Source: an uncultured Porphyromonadaceae bacterium (GTDB lineage Bacteria; Bacteroidota; Bacteroidia; Bacteroidales; Muribaculaceae). From it: a stretch of 64,000 bases of DNA. The notes below the pieces were generated by a model, which saw only the letters and a program-made list of their open reading frames with translations, was not told where the DNA came from and ran no database searches. A program made the position numbers and the translations under genes. The stretch spans positions 25,188 to 89,187 of the forward strand of contig CAJKBH010000010.1 in the NCBI GenBank assembly GCA_905198125.1, in the 5' to 3' direction. Within the stretch, counting starts at the first letter, position 1; the number at the start of each line of letters is the position of its first letter. Below are positions 1 to 9,005 of this stretch, one piece after another.

Positions 1-425
1 AGCATGAGGAAAAGGGCCAGTATTATCATCGGACTCCACATCACCGATATGCACGACATCAGGAGCATGGGGACGGCCACCCACATAAACATAAGCATGG
101 AATGCGATATAGAGGCCACGGGGCTGCTGACAGGCGCGTAAAGCTGCAATATGAAGCGGCTCATGACTGCAATGATGACTCCAATGGCGAGCGTAGGCTC
201 CATAGGAGAGAGAACCAGGCAGACTCCCGCCAGGATGTCGATCATAGTCAGCGACGGTGCCCTGTCTTTGTTGCCGGCAATTTTGGAAAATTCGAGGTTT
301 GCCAGCAGAATGAATACGGTTCCCAAGGCCGCCACGCCCCAGCGGCCTGATAATATCGCGCCAATTATAATGCCGCAATATACCAGGCCGGAGAGGGTGC
401 GTATCAGTAATTTGTGAAAGTCCAT
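1..425 (-). CDS. cdsA: Phosphatidate cytidylyltransferase, N-terminal part (runs off the left edge)
   Basis: The gene starts at 425 and leaves the window at base 1, so only about 141 residues are visible. They begin MDFHKLLIRTLSGLVYCGII and form several hydrophobic helices with short polar loops, as in the membrane N-terminus of Bacteroidetes CdsA. The family makes CDP-diacylglycerol from phosphatidate and CTP at the inner membrane. The catalytic C-terminal signature lies outside the window, so the call rests on N-terminal resemblance. The ATG shares one base with the stop of the transporter gene upstream (TAATG), which suggests translational coupling. Confidence 0.7.
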   Translation of the reverse strand, partial: MDFHKLLIRTLSGLVYCGIIIGAILSGRWGVAALGTVFILLANLEFSKIAGNKDRAPSLTMIDILAGVCLVLSPMEPTLAIGVIIAVMSRFILQLYAPVSSPVASISHSMLMFMWVAVPMLLMSCISVMWSPMIILALFLM

Positions 426-2053
426 TATAATGTTTCAGATTCTACAGGATTTTCCTGCACGGGAGTGTCGGAGCTTTTGCCCTCCTTGATGAAGAACACG
501 CAGAACGAGCCGATAATAAGGGAGATACCGGCTATCATTATCATCAGGTATTCCGGAGCAAGCTGGTCGGGAGTGCTGAGCAGTGTCAGAATCCATCCGC
601 CCACTAAGGCCGCGATGATCTGCGGGATGCAGATGGTGCAGTTGAACAGTCCTAAGTACGCGCCGATATTACCCGAATGCAAAGAATTGGTCAGGATGGT
701 GAAGGGCCATGCCAGCATTGCGGCCCATGCGCATCCTATCAGCAGGAACGAGATGAACAGCAGCCACGGGTTGGTGATGAATGCCGTCAGTATGAATCCC
801 AATCCGCCGAGTATCAGCGACAGAGTGTAGGAGAACTTGCGGCTCCTGAAGCGGGGGAGGCATACGGCCCATACAACGGAACCCAGTGCCTGCACGGCAT
901 AGAGAACGCCTACCCAGTTGCCGGCATCGTTATATTGCTCGGACGAAGCGTCGAGAACTGTACGTGTGATGTAATGCGTATCGGCTACGGAGGGAACATC
1001 GACTGTGAACGAATCGCCAAGGTCGAGGGTTCCGTCGGCCTTGTGTTCCATGATTTCGGCTGTGGTCAGCTTGAAGCCATCCTTATTGGTGTCCAGGAAG
1101 TCGGAAACCTTCTTGCCATGGTCAATGACGATGATGCTGTCGTTGGCGATTATGTACTTGGCCTGATAGTCATGGCCGTTGACGGTCACGCCCTGGAAAC
1201 TTGTGGTCTGAGGCGTGTCGAACGCATTGTGCGCCACTGTGTTGGTGGTATAAGTCCACATGAACAGGAACGCGAACCAGCAGAAGAATTGAACGAGACC
1301 CACGGTCCAGAACGTGGAGGGAGCGTGACGCAGCAGCGAGATGATGTTGGCGCTCTTTTCTTTCTTCTCGGCGTTCTCCACCACTCCGTTGTATTCGTTA
1401 TAAACCTTGGGGGGCCATTCCTTGATCTTTACCAGCGAATATAACACGCACAGCATCAGCACGGCGGCGCCTATATAGAACGACCAAATAACGGTGTCGG
1501 GTACTACACCGGCCTCTGCTGTGTTCTTTATACCCATCCATACCAGCAGGAAAGGGAGAATGAATCCGACAATCGAGCCGGCATTGCAGAGGAACGACTG
1601 AATGGAATAAGCCAATCCTTTCTGTTTTTCGTTCACCATGTCGCCCACCAGCATCTTGAACGGCTGCATGGCCATGTTGATGGAGGTGTCGAGCAGCATC
1701 AGGGCCACAAGTCCGAAAAGGATGGCGCTTGACACGGTAAACCGGAACGAGCCTGCGTTAGGCAGCAGGCACATCACGATCACTGCGATGGTGGCACCTA
1801 AAATCAGATAGGGGAGACGACGGCCCACTTTGGTCCAGGTGCGGTCCGAAAGCATCCCGACGATAGGCTGCACCAGCAGTCCCATCAGCGGGGGGAGAAT
1901 CCAGAAATAACTTAAATCATGAGGGTCGGCGCCGATGGTGGTGAATATACGCGACACGTTGGCGCTCTGAAGGGCGTAGGCGATCTGGACTCCGAAGAAT
2001 CCGAACGACAGATCCCATAACTTCCAGAAACTTAAATCAGGTTTCCTCTTCAT
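425..2053 (-). CDS. MFS sugar transporter, SLC45/GPH-like, with an enlarged TM7-8 loop
   Basis: This 542-residue polytopic membrane protein starts MKRKPDLSFWKLWDLSFGFF and carries SDRTWTKVGRRLPY in the TM2-3 loop, a hallmark of sucrose/maltose-type SLC45-like carriers. The family imports sugars with cations across the inner membrane. The ATG at 2053 was chosen because residues read upstream of it are not family-like. The loop between TM7 and TM8, predicted periplasmic, is about 100 residues long and contains DTNKDG at residues 321-326, which resembles a calcium-binding EF-hand loop. It lies 13 bp downstream of nfo and overlaps cdsA by one base. The substrate is unknown. Confidence 0.85.
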   Translation of the reverse strand: MKRKPDLSFWKLWDLSFGFFGVQIAYALQSANVSRIFTTIGADPHDLSYFWILPPLMGLLVQPIVGMLSDRTWTKVGRRLPYLILGATIAVIVMCLLPNAGSFRFTVSSAILFGLVALMLLDTSINMAMQPFKMLVGDMVNEKQKGLAYSIQSFLCNAGSIVGFILPFLLVWMGIKNTAEAGVVPDTVIWSFYIGAAVLMLCVLYSLVKIKEWPPKVYNEYNGVVENAEKKEKSANIISLLRHAPSTFWTVGLVQFFCWFAFLFMWTYTTNTVAHNAFDTPQTTSFQGVTVNGHDYQAKYIIANDSIIVIDHGKKVSDFLDTNKDGFKLTTAEIMEHKADGTLDLGDSFTVDVPSVADTHYITRTVLDASSEQYNDAGNWVGVLYAVQALGSVVWAVCLPRFRSRKFSYTLSLILGGLGFILTAFITNPWLLFISFLLIGCAWAAMLAWPFTILTNSLHSGNIGAYLGLFNCTICIPQIIAALVGGWILTLLSTPDQLAPEYLMIMIAGISLIIGSFCVFFIKEGKSSDTPVQENPVESETL

Positions 2054-2066
2054 GGTATTCAAACAA

Positions 2067-2918
2067 TTATTTATTAGGTTGTATATTATCGTAAAGCCAT
2101 TTGATCTCCACATTCCAGATGTCGGGGTTGGGAGTCTCGAGTATAAGTGGCATATTGTCGAAGCGCGGGTCGTTGACCAGGCGGATGAAGAATTCGCGGC
2201 CCAGAGACCCGTCGCCGATCGAGGCGTGGCGGTCTATGTGCGATCCGAGGGTGCGCATATTGTCGTTCAGATGCAGAGCCATCAGATACTTAGCTCCGAT
2301 TATGTCGTCGAAATCCTGCCAGGTCTTCCGGTATCCTTCTGGCGAGTAGAGGTCATATCCGGCGGAATGCGAATGGCAAGTGTCCACGCATACACCGATG
2401 CGGCTCTTGTCCTCCACCTTGTCGATGATATGGGCCAGGTGTTCGAAACGCCAACCTAAGTTGGAGCCTTGTCCGGCAGTGGATTCAAGAACGGCCGTCA
2501 CGCCCGATGTCTTGTCCAGGGTGATGTTGATGCTTTCGGCTATCAGGTTCAGACATTCGTCCTCAGGCATCTGATTCAGATGCGAGCCGGGATGGAAGTT
2601 AAGCAGCTTCAGACCAAGCAGCTCGGCGCGGTGCATCTCGTCGTAGAACGATTTGCGCGACAGAGCAAGCTTTTTCTCGTCCGGACTGCCGAGATTGATA
2701 AGAAAGTTATCGTGAGGCAATATTACGTCGGGCGTGTAACCGAACTTCTCGCAATTCCGCTTGAAGTCGTCGATGGTGGCCGTAGACGGCTCTTTGGATA
2801 CCCATCTGTTGCTGGAACCGGTAAACAGTGCGAATGCCTTGGCTCCGATTTCGTGTGCCGCGATGGGTGTGTTCTGTACGCCGCCTGCCGCGCTGACGTG
2901 TGCTCCGATATATTTCAT
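2067..2918 (-). CDS. nfo: Deoxyribonuclease IV (AP endonuclease)
   Basis: The protein has 283 residues, the usual length for endonuclease IV, a TIM-barrel enzyme using three zinc ions to cut DNA 5' of abasic sites in base-excision repair. Visible metal-ligand regions in order are NFHPGSH, VLESTAGQG, CVDTCHSHSAGYD, LHLNDN, GSHIDRHASIGDG and LILETPNP. The start MKYIGAHVSAAGGV is the family N-terminus; a longer reading would need a GTG start at 2951. It is the first gene of a leftward unit with the MFS transporter and cdsA, and has a promoter-like element just upstream. Confidence 0.95.
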   Translation of the reverse strand: MKYIGAHVSAAGGVQNTPIAAHEIGAKAFALFTGSSNRWVSKEPSTATIDDFKRNCEKFGYTPDVILPHDNFLINLGSPDEKKLALSRKSFYDEMHRAELLGLKLLNFHPGSHLNQMPEDECLNLIAESINITLDKTSGVTAVLESTAGQGSNLGWRFEHLAHIIDKVEDKSRIGVCVDTCHSHSAGYDLYSPEGYRKTWQDFDDIIGAKYLMALHLNDNMRTLGSHIDRHASIGDGSLGREFFIRLVNDPRFDNMPLILETPNPDIWNVEIKWLYDNIQPNK

Positions 2919-2950
2919 TTCTTTTAAATGGTCTCTTTTTAGTCCAAACA

Positions 2951-2984
2951 CAAAATTAATGATTATTTTTGATAATACGGCAAA
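2951..2984 (-). promoter_or_regulatory. Bacteroidetes-type promoter for nfo
   Basis: On the minus strand TAATTTTG (2951-2958) matches the -7 consensus TAnnTTTG, and TTTG (2981-2984) lies 22 bp upstream as a -33 element. The spacing is slightly long. The -7 box ends 32 bp before the nfo start codon. Assignment is by motif only. Confidence 0.5.
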
Positions 2985-2999
2985 TAAACTCTAATTTTG
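2968..2999 (+). promoter_or_regulatory. Bacteroidetes-type promoter for the SpoU methyltransferase gene
   Basis: TTTG at 2968-2971 and TAATTTTG at 2992-2999 are separated by exactly 20 bp, matching the -33/-7 consensus of the Bacteroidetes primary sigma factor. The start codon follows 28 bp later. It overlaps the divergent nfo promoter. Confidence 0.7.
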
Positions 3000-3027
3000 T
3001 GCCACAAACCTTAGATAAAACATCAAT

Positions 3028-3768
3028 ATGAGAATATCGCGCAATAAGATGGCATTATACGGCAATCTCCATACGGTTAAGATGCGGAGGCGTCATGGAC
3101 TCTTTACGGCGGAAGGTGCAAAGGCCGTGGAGGATTTGAGCCTGTATTTTCAGATTGACGCCTTGATATTGAGGGAAGGGACTGAAGTAGCGTCTGAATT
3201 GCGCGTAGAGGCCCCGGCCGTTTATGAGGTTACGGAAGGCGAGATGAAAAAGCTGTCGGAGTTCACGACGCCGTCGGATGTGATGGGAGTATTCAGAATT
3301 CCCGAGCAGTCGGTGCCGGAGCCTGACGGCTCAAAACTGTACGTGATGCTTGACGGGGTGCGCGACCCGGGCAATCTCGGCACCATAATCCGCACGTGCC
3401 ATTGGTTCGGCGTTTTCGATATATACGCATCATACGATACGGTAGACTGCTACAATCCTAAGGTAGTCCAGGCCACAATGGGATCGTTGGGCGCGGTAAG
3501 GGTAAGCTATTGCAACCTGAAGGAAATGATAGAATCTCATCGGGACATGCCCGTATATGGCACGTTGCTAAACGGTGAAAATCTGTTTGAGTCACATCCC
3601 GAACCACGAGGATTCATCGTGATGGGCAACGAAGGGAAGGGAATAACCGAAGAAATGAAACAGATGCTGACGCAGGCATACACCATACCGCCGGCTACAA
3701 GCAATCACGGCGAGTCATTGAATGTGGCCATAGCTACGGCAATCGTACTGGCAAAGTTTAATGAGTAG
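3028..3768 (+). CDS. RNA 2'-O-methyltransferase, TrmH/SpoU family
   Basis: This 246-residue protein has the SpoU (SPOUT, knotted) fold signatures in order: LDGVRDPGNLGTIIRTCHWF near residue 110, IVMGNEGKGI near 200, and PPATSNHGESLNVAIATAI at the C-terminus. The N-terminal third (about residues 1-95) looks like the SpoU substrate-binding domain that precedes the catalytic domain in RlmB-like enzymes. It would methylate ribose in rRNA or tRNA using S-adenosylmethionine; the exact target base cannot be told. It is a single gene, divergent from nfo and convergent with yraN. A short AT-rich stretch with repeated TAGTGAGTAGT follows the stop. Confidence 0.9.
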   Translation: MRISRNKMALYGNLHTVKMRRRHGLFTAEGAKAVEDLSLYFQIDALILREGTEVASELRVEAPAVYEVTEGEMKKLSEFTTPSDVMGVFRIPEQSVPEPDGSKLYVMLDGVRDPGNLGTIIRTCHWFGVFDIYASYDTVDCYNPKVVQATMGSLGAVRVSYCNLKEMIESHRDMPVYGTLLNGENLFESHPEPRGFIVMGNEGKGITEEMKQMLTQAYTIPPATSNHGESLNVAIATAIVLAKFNE

Positions 3769-3795
3769 TGAGTAGTGAATACTTAGTAGTTAGTA

Positions 3796-4212
3796 TTAGC
3801 CGAAGCGGTGGCCACCTGATTTCAGGGCCGGCATAAAGGCATCCTCATAGTGCTCAAGCGTGAAATCCTGTTGATTGCCTGTCAGCGTGATTATGTCAAA
3901 CCGGTATTGATACAACTGATCAAGTCTGCGCAGATATATGTCGGCGCCGGCTGTGATTTTGGCACGTTTCTTTCTGTCCACGGCTTCAGCGGGATCCTGA
4001 TAGTCGCCTGACCTGGCTTTGACTTCGACGAAAACTATCTCCTGGTTCTTCTGGGCTACGATGTCAATCTCAATTTTGTTGAATTTCAGATTACGTTCCA
4101 GAATCGTATATCCCTGTTTGCGGAGATACTCGGCTGCCCTATCTTCAGCAAAGGCACCCCAATCTCTGTTCAGGGTGCCTTTGTGCTGATTAGATGACTG
4201 TTTCGAGTCCAT
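3796..4212 (-). CDS. YraN family (UPF0102) endonuclease-like protein
   Basis: The 138-residue protein contains the UPF0102 pattern: GAFAEDRAAEYLRKQGYTIL near the N-terminus, then EIDIVAQKNQEIVFVEVKAR, where the D...ExK arrangement is that of the restriction-endonuclease-like fold. Its cellular role is not established. It is the last gene of a leftward run; its ATG overlaps the nadC stop by one base (TAATG). Confidence 0.9.
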   Translation of the reverse strand: MDSKQSSNQHKGTLNRDWGAFAEDRAAEYLRKQGYTILERNLKFNKIEIDIVAQKNQEIVFVEVKARSGDYQDPAEAVDRKKRAKITAGADIYLRRLDQLYQYRFDIITLTGNQQDFTLEHYEDAFMPALKSGGHRFG

Positions 4213-5060
4213 TACATAGCCTTGAACGACATATCGAGCGACTTGACGCTGTGGGTCAACGCACCCACGGAGATGAAGTCCACACCGGCCTCGCCGTATT
4301 GGCGCAGGTTCTTAAGCGTGATGCCGCCCGACGACTCGGTCTCGACAGCGCCGTTAACCATCTTCACGGCTTCCTTGGTGAGTTCGGGGGTGAAGTTGTC
4401 GAACATGATGCGGTCCACGCCTCCATGCTCCAGCACGCGACGGATATCATCCAGGGTGCGCACCTCTACTTCAATCTTCAGGTCGTTGCCGTTGTCCTTG
4501 CAATACTGACGGGCACGGTCAATGGCTTTCTCTATGCCGCCGGCAAAGTCTATGTGGTTGTCCTTGATCAGAATCATGTCGAACAGGCCGATGCGGTGGT
4601 TCTTGCCGCCACCCATAGCCACGGCATCCTTCTCCAGGATACGCATGCCCGGAGTGGTCTTGCGGGTGTCGAGCACCTTGGTGTGCAGACCTTTCAGCTC
4701 GTTCTGATATGTGGCGGTCATAGTGGCGACGCCGCTCATGCGCTGCATGATGTTGAGCATGGTGCGCTCTGCCGTCAGCAACGACCGTACGGGACCCTCG
4801 GCTATGAAGGCGATGTCACCGGGCTTTACTTCCGAGCCATCTTTGATGAACACTTCCATCTTTATGCTCGGATCCACCTTGTGCAGTACCTTTTCGGCCA
4901 TCTCAACGCCGGCCAGTACACCGGGTTCCTTGATTATCAGTCTCGATTTGCCCATTTCGTCAGCCGGAATGGTCGAGAGGGTGGTATGGTCGCCGTCGCC
5001 TATATCCTCGGCAAACGCCAGGTCAAGAAGATCGTCTACGAGTTCGTCTCTTGTCTTCAT
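4212..5060 (-). CDS. nadC: Quinolinate phosphoribosyltransferase (nicotinate-nucleotide diphosphorylase)
   Basis: The 282-residue enzyme converts quinolinate and PRPP to nicotinate mononucleotide, the entry into NAD from the de novo pathway. Family marks are AEDIGDGDHTTL near the N-terminus, EGPVRSLLTAERTMLNIMQR, VLDTRKTTPGMR, GGGKNHRIGL, and EVEVRTLDD before FISVGALTHS. The first ATG of the frame is at 5060 and matches the usual N-terminus; an extra ten residues would need a TTG start at 5090. It lies 72 bp downstream of the peptidase gene and overlaps yraN by one base. No nadA or nadB is in the window. Confidence 0.95.
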   Translation of the reverse strand: MKTRDELVDDLLDLAFAEDIGDGDHTTLSTIPADEMGKSRLIIKEPGVLAGVEMAEKVLHKVDPSIKMEVFIKDGSEVKPGDIAFIAEGPVRSLLTAERTMLNIMQRMSGVATMTATYQNELKGLHTKVLDTRKTTPGMRILEKDAVAMGGGKNHRIGLFDMILIKDNHIDFAGGIEKAIDRARQYCKDNGNDLKIEVEVRTLDDIRRVLEHGGVDRIMFDNFTPELTKEAVKMVNGAVETESSGGITLKNLRQYGEAGVDFISVGALTHSVKSLDMSFKAM

Positions 5061-5132
5061 CTCTTTATCTGAATGTATGAGAACCTTCAAAAAGGATTTC
5101 TCTTAACTTTTTAAACTTTATAAACTTTTCAA

Positions 5133-7262
5133 CTATTTGATGCCGTCGCGCTCAAGTAGCGCGTCGTTGGTAGGCTGCTTGCCACGGAACTCCACGTAGA
5201 GTTCCATCGGGTCCTTGGTGTCGCCGCTCTGCAGCATCTTCAGGAACTTGTCGGCTGTCTTGCGGTCGAACACACCGTTCTCCTTGAATGCGGCGAATGC
5301 ATCGGCATCCAGGGCCTCCGACCATTTGTAGCCGTAATATCCGGCGGCATAGCCTCCCGAGAAAATGTGGGAGAACGCCGAGGATATAAGATTTTCGGGC
5401 ACGGCGTCAAAGATGCGAACGGGATCCAGAGCCTTTTCCTCGAAGTCCTTGACAGACGACGAAGCGAGCAGCGGTTCCTCGATTGTGTGGTAAGCCATGT
5501 CGAGGTATCCGAATCCAAGCTGGCGCATGGTGGCGTATGCGGCGCCGAACTGCGACGACTTGATCAGCTTGTCGATCAGGGCCTGAGGCATCTTCTTGCC
5601 GGTCTTGTAATGCTTGGCGAATGTGTCAAGGAATTCCTTACGGGTCAGATAGTTCTCGTTGAACTGCGAGAACAGCTCCACGAAGTCATGGTCAACGTTG
5701 GTGCCGGCCAGCGAGTTGTATTTAGCCTGGCTTGAGAGGCCGTGAAGGGCGTGTCCGAACTCGTGAAGGAAGGTCTCGACCTCGTCGGTGTTGAGCAGCA
5801 CGGGGTCGTTGCCCACGGGCTTCGAGAAGTTGCATACTATCGAGATCAGCGGGATTATGCGGTTGCCGTTGTCGTCCTTGGATTCCGAGCGGAACTCGGT
5901 CATCCATGCGCCGGGACGCTTGGTGTCACGATAGAAGAAGTCGGTGTATAGGATGCCGAGCAGTTTCTTGTCGCGGTCGTAAACCTCAAACACCTTGACA
6001 TCAGGATGATATTTGTCGATTTTGGTATTCTCCTTGAAAGTGTAGCCGTACAGTTTTGTGGCGAGTCCGAGCACGCCCTTTATGGTGTTGTTCAGCTCAA
6101 AATATGGCTTCATGTCCTCCTCGTTGAAGGCATAGCGGTCGTTCTTCAGCTTCTCGAACCAGAAGGAATAATCCCAGGGCATGAGCTTGAAATCGGCGCC
6201 CTCGGTCTGGCGTGCGTAGTCCTGCAGCTCGTTTATTTCCTTGCGCATCGGCTCGGTGTAATCCTTGTTCAGACCGCTCAAGAATTCCATTACGGCCTCG
6301 GGAGTCTTGGCCATGGTGTTCTGCAGCTGATACTCGGCGAAGTTCTTTTTGCCCATCAGCTGGGCGATCTGCAGGCGGATGTTGGCGATATCCTTCAGGA
6401 TAAGCGTGTTGTCGTTCGGCCCCCCGGTGTTGGTTGATCCGCTCAGGCTGTACAGCTTATGGCGCAGGTCGCGGTTGGTGCTGTACATCATGAAGGGTGC
6501 GTAGCTGGGACGGTATATTGTAACCAGGTAAAGGGAACCGTCGTCGGCTTTGCCTTCGGCCTTCAGCGCGTCGGCTGCTGCCGAACGGTAGGCGGCCTTG
6601 ATTGACTCGGGAATGCCTCCGAGCTGATCCTCGGTGAGCCACATACGGCGCGAGGGATCCTTCATCTCGTTGGTGACGTTCTGCGAGAATTTCACGTTCA
6701 GGTCGCTGAGCGTGGACTGCAGACGGCGCAGCTTCTCACGGTCGGCCTCCTTCAGATCGGCGCCGGAAGTCAGGAACTCGGTATAGGTCTTGTGAATGAG
6801 ACGGCGGTCTTCGGGAGTGAGCGACGTATCAGTATCGGCATTGTCATGCACGAACTTGATGCGGTCCCACAGTTTCTTGTTCAGCATGATGTCGGTGCTG
6901 TGCTGCGACAGGAAGGGAGTGACGTAGGTGTATGCCTCCATGATGTCGTCGGTGCCGTTGGCCGACTCGATGTTGCTGAGTGCCAGAATAGCGCGGTTCA
7001 GCACCTCGCCGCTGCGGTCCAGGGCCACGATGGTGTTCTCGAACGTAGGATTGCTGCGCTGCTTGGTGATGGCGTCTATTTCCTGGTTCTGCAGTTTTAT
7101 GCCTTCCATCACGGCCTCCTGCATCTCCTTGGCCGTGAGTTTGCTGAACGGCATGGTGCCGTACAGATCGGTGGTGCCCGTTATGAGAGGATTGGCCGCT
7201 GTGGCCGGAATATCTGTAAGTGCCATGAGTGTCAAGGCTAAAAATAATAATGTTTTCTTCAT
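5133..7262 (-). CDS. M3 family zinc metallopeptidase (peptidyl-dipeptidase Dcp-like), secreted
   Basis: The protein has 709 residues. It opens with a signal peptide (about residues 1-22, ending ATAA) and carries the M3 zinc site HEFGH at residues 500-504, followed by FVELFSQFNEN, the downstream glutamate region of this family. Length and order fit Dcp/oligopeptidase A-type enzymes, which cut short peptides. The signal peptide points to the periplasm, where it could process peptides for uptake. It lies 4 bp from the barrel-protein gene upstream, so the two are probably co-transcribed. Confidence 0.92.
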   Translation of the reverse strand: MKKTLLFLALTLMALTDIPATAANPLITGTTDLYGTMPFSKLTAKEMQEAVMEGIKLQNQEIDAITKQRSNPTFENTIVALDRSGEVLNRAILALSNIESANGTDDIMEAYTYVTPFLSQHSTDIMLNKKLWDRIKFVHDNADTDTSLTPEDRRLIHKTYTEFLTSGADLKEADREKLRRLQSTLSDLNVKFSQNVTNEMKDPSRRMWLTEDQLGGIPESIKAAYRSAAADALKAEGKADDGSLYLVTIYRPSYAPFMMYSTNRDLRHKLYSLSGSTNTGGPNDNTLILKDIANIRLQIAQLMGKKNFAEYQLQNTMAKTPEAVMEFLSGLNKDYTEPMRKEINELQDYARQTEGADFKLMPWDYSFWFEKLKNDRYAFNEEDMKPYFELNNTIKGVLGLATKLYGYTFKENTKIDKYHPDVKVFEVYDRDKKLLGILYTDFFYRDTKRPGAWMTEFRSESKDDNGNRIIPLISIVCNFSKPVGNDPVLLNTDEVETFLHEFGHALHGLSSQAKYNSLAGTNVDHDFVELFSQFNENYLTRKEFLDTFAKHYKTGKKMPQALIDKLIKSSQFGAAYATMRQLGFGYLDMAYHTIEEPLLASSSVKDFEEKALDPVRIFDAVPENLISSAFSHIFSGGYAAGYYGYKWSEALDADAFAAFKENGVFDRKTADKFLKMLQSGDTKDPMELYVEFRGKQPTNDALLERDGIK

Positions 7263-7266
7263 TATG

Positions 7267-7965
7267 TCAGAAATTAATTCCTATTTGCAGTCGTGCGTAT
7301 GTAATGGCCTTCATGTCGAGGCCTGTCAGCTCGCGGTGGTTCTTGTCGAAGAATCTGCTGCATGCCGAGACGATGATATAGCTTTTGGCGTGGCGCGATT
7401 GGGTCAGGTTGATGCCGCAACCCAATGCGGAGATGATGTCGCCGTGGGTTTTGGAGCCCTTGAGCGTGGTGAATGAATATCCCGCCTGAAGGTTGAGGAA
7501 GCAAAGCGAGGGTTTCTTACGGAACGACGTGCGCATCACGAAGTAGACGGGCAGGAAGTTATTGCCCGAATCGATGCCGCGCTGGAACCCGACGCCGACG
7601 CCCACGACCTTGAAAACCGCGTTTTTGTAGCCGAAATTCACATCAAGGTCGAACGTCGACATATTGTGGGCCGTCATGTCGATGGACGAACCGAATTCAG
7701 CCCCCCACGTGAAATGCGACTTGCCCAGGTCTATCGATTTGTCCGGGAAAAGGCTTTCCGTGGTATGCTTCCGCTTGTCGGGGATGTTGACTAACGCGCC
7801 CGTATCGAAATACTGTTCCTGTTCCGCTACCGAATCGTTTCTGACCGTAAGCGTGCCGTTATCCTTGACCTTGTAGGTGATTACCTCGGCATTGGCTGTC
7901 GGAACCGTAGCTCCAAACAACAAGCCTACGGCAAGGAATATGTTGTGAAGTATATTCTTTGTCAT
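7267..7965 (-). CDS. Outer-membrane beta-barrel protein, function unknown
   Basis: This 232-residue protein has a signal peptide ending TANA near residue 26. After a variable region (residues 27-80) come alternating hydrophobic strands such as VVGVGVGFQRG and LNLQAGYSF, and the last residue is phenylalanine (GINF), the usual end of an outer-membrane barrel. No specific family was recognised. It sits between rpoD (40 bp upstream) and the M3 peptidase (4 bp downstream) on the same strand. Confidence 0.75.
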   Translation of the reverse strand: MTKNILHNIFLAVGLLFGATVPTANAEVITYKVKDNGTLTVRNDSVAEQEQYFDTGALVNIPDKRKHTTESLFPDKSIDLGKSHFTWGAEFGSSIDMTAHNMSTFDLDVNFGYKNAVFKVVGVGVGFQRGIDSGNNFLPVYFVMRTSFRKKPSLCFLNLQAGYSFTTLKGSKTHGDIISALGCGINLTQSRHAKSYIIVSACSRFFDKNHRELTGLDMKAITYARLQIGINF

Positions 7966-8005
7966 AGGCTTCAGGTTAGTGGTTGATGTATGATTACCGC
8001 AGGCA

Positions 8006-8866
8006 TTACTCGCCTAAATATGATTTCAGCAGTTTGCTTTTCTGACCTTTGAGCCGGCGGATGGCCTTCTCCTTGATCTGGCGTACGCGTTCGCGTGTCA
8101 GGTCGAACTTGGCGCCGATTTCCTCCAGAGTCATTTCCTGGCATCCGATGCCGAAGAACATCTTCAGAATTTCACGTTCGCGGTCATAAAGCTGTTTGAG
8201 GGCACGGTCCACTTCCTTGGAAAGCGATTCCTTGTTCAGGTCGGCGTCAGCCATGGGTGAGTCGTCGTTGGTGAGCACGTCGAGCAGCGAATTGTCCTCG
8301 CCTTCAACGAATGGAGCGTCTACCGAAATGGGACGGCCGCTGACCTGAATGGCGTCGGAGATTTTGTCGACCGACATATCAAGGCGTTCTGCCAGCTCCT
8401 CGGTCGAGGGCCGACGCTCGTTTTCCTGCTCGAAGCGGGCCATCTCCTTGGTTATCTTGTTCAGCGAACCTACCTGATTCAGGGGCAGGCGCACTATACG
8501 CGACTGCTCGGCCAGTGCCTGTAGAATGGATTGACGTATCCACCATACGGCATACGAAATGAATTTAAATCCTCGCGTTTCGTCAAACTTCTGAGCGGCG
8601 CGTATCAGGCCCAGATTGCCCTCGTTGATCAGGTCGGGAAGGCTGAGACCTTGATTCTGATACTGTTTAGCTACGGAAACGACAAAACGAAGATTCGCTT
8701 TAATCAGCTTATCGAGCGCTGCCTGATCTCCCTTCTTGATTCTTTGTGCCAGTTCTACCTCTTCGCTTACCGAAATAAGCTCCTCACGACCAATCTCCTG
8801 AAGATACTTGTCAAGTGAAGCGCTCTCGCGATTGGTAATTGACTTGGTTATCTTGAGTTGTCTCAT
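8006..8866 (-). CDS. rpoD: Primary RNA polymerase sigma factor (sigma-70 family)
   Basis: The 286-residue sigma factor directs RNA polymerase to housekeeping promoters. It lacks region 1.1, as expected for Bacteroidetes primary sigma factors. Visible are region 1.2 (SLDKYLQEIGREELIS), region 2 (LRFVVSVAKQYQNQGL, GNLGLIRAAQKFD, FISYAVWWIRQSI), region 3 (about residues 130-200), and region 4.2 with the helix-turn-helix TLEEIGAKFDLTRERVRQIK. The consensus promoters described elsewhere in this window are its expected targets. A 10-bp inverted repeat lies 53-78 bp upstream of the start. Confidence 0.96.
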   Translation of the reverse strand: MRQLKITKSITNRESASLDKYLQEIGREELISVSEEVELAQRIKKGDQAALDKLIKANLRFVVSVAKQYQNQGLSLPDLINEGNLGLIRAAQKFDETRGFKFISYAVWWIRQSILQALAEQSRIVRLPLNQVGSLNKITKEMARFEQENERRPSTEELAERLDMSVDKISDAIQVSGRPISVDAPFVEGEDNSLLDVLTNDDSPMADADLNKESLSKEVDRALKQLYDREREILKMFFGIGCQEMTLEEIGAKFDLTRERVRQIKEKAIRRLKGQKSKLLKSYLGE

Positions 8867-8918
8867 ATATCTATTATTGCAGCCCGTCTTCTATACCTTA
8901 TTGCATAGTGAGCCTATA

Positions 8919-8944
8919 ATTTATAACACACAATTGTTATAAAT
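8919..8944. repeat. Inverted repeat upstream of rpoD
   Basis: ATTTATAACA and TGTTATAAAT form perfect 10-bp arms around a 6-bp loop, in the 139-bp AT-rich gap between holA and rpoD. No T-run follows on either strand, so a terminator is less likely than a protein-binding or promoter-region element. The rest of the gap (8867-9005) shows no gene. Confidence 0.5.
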
Positions 8945-9005
8945 ATTTTCTAAAAAGAGAATTTTTTTATTTAAGTTAAAAACAAGGTCGGATTTTTTAC
9001 AGAAA

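Noticed and set aside
2919..3027. Possible tRNA or riboswitch in the nfo gap
   Set aside because: The gap is 109 bp and explained by two divergent promoters; no cloverleaf or conserved core was seen.
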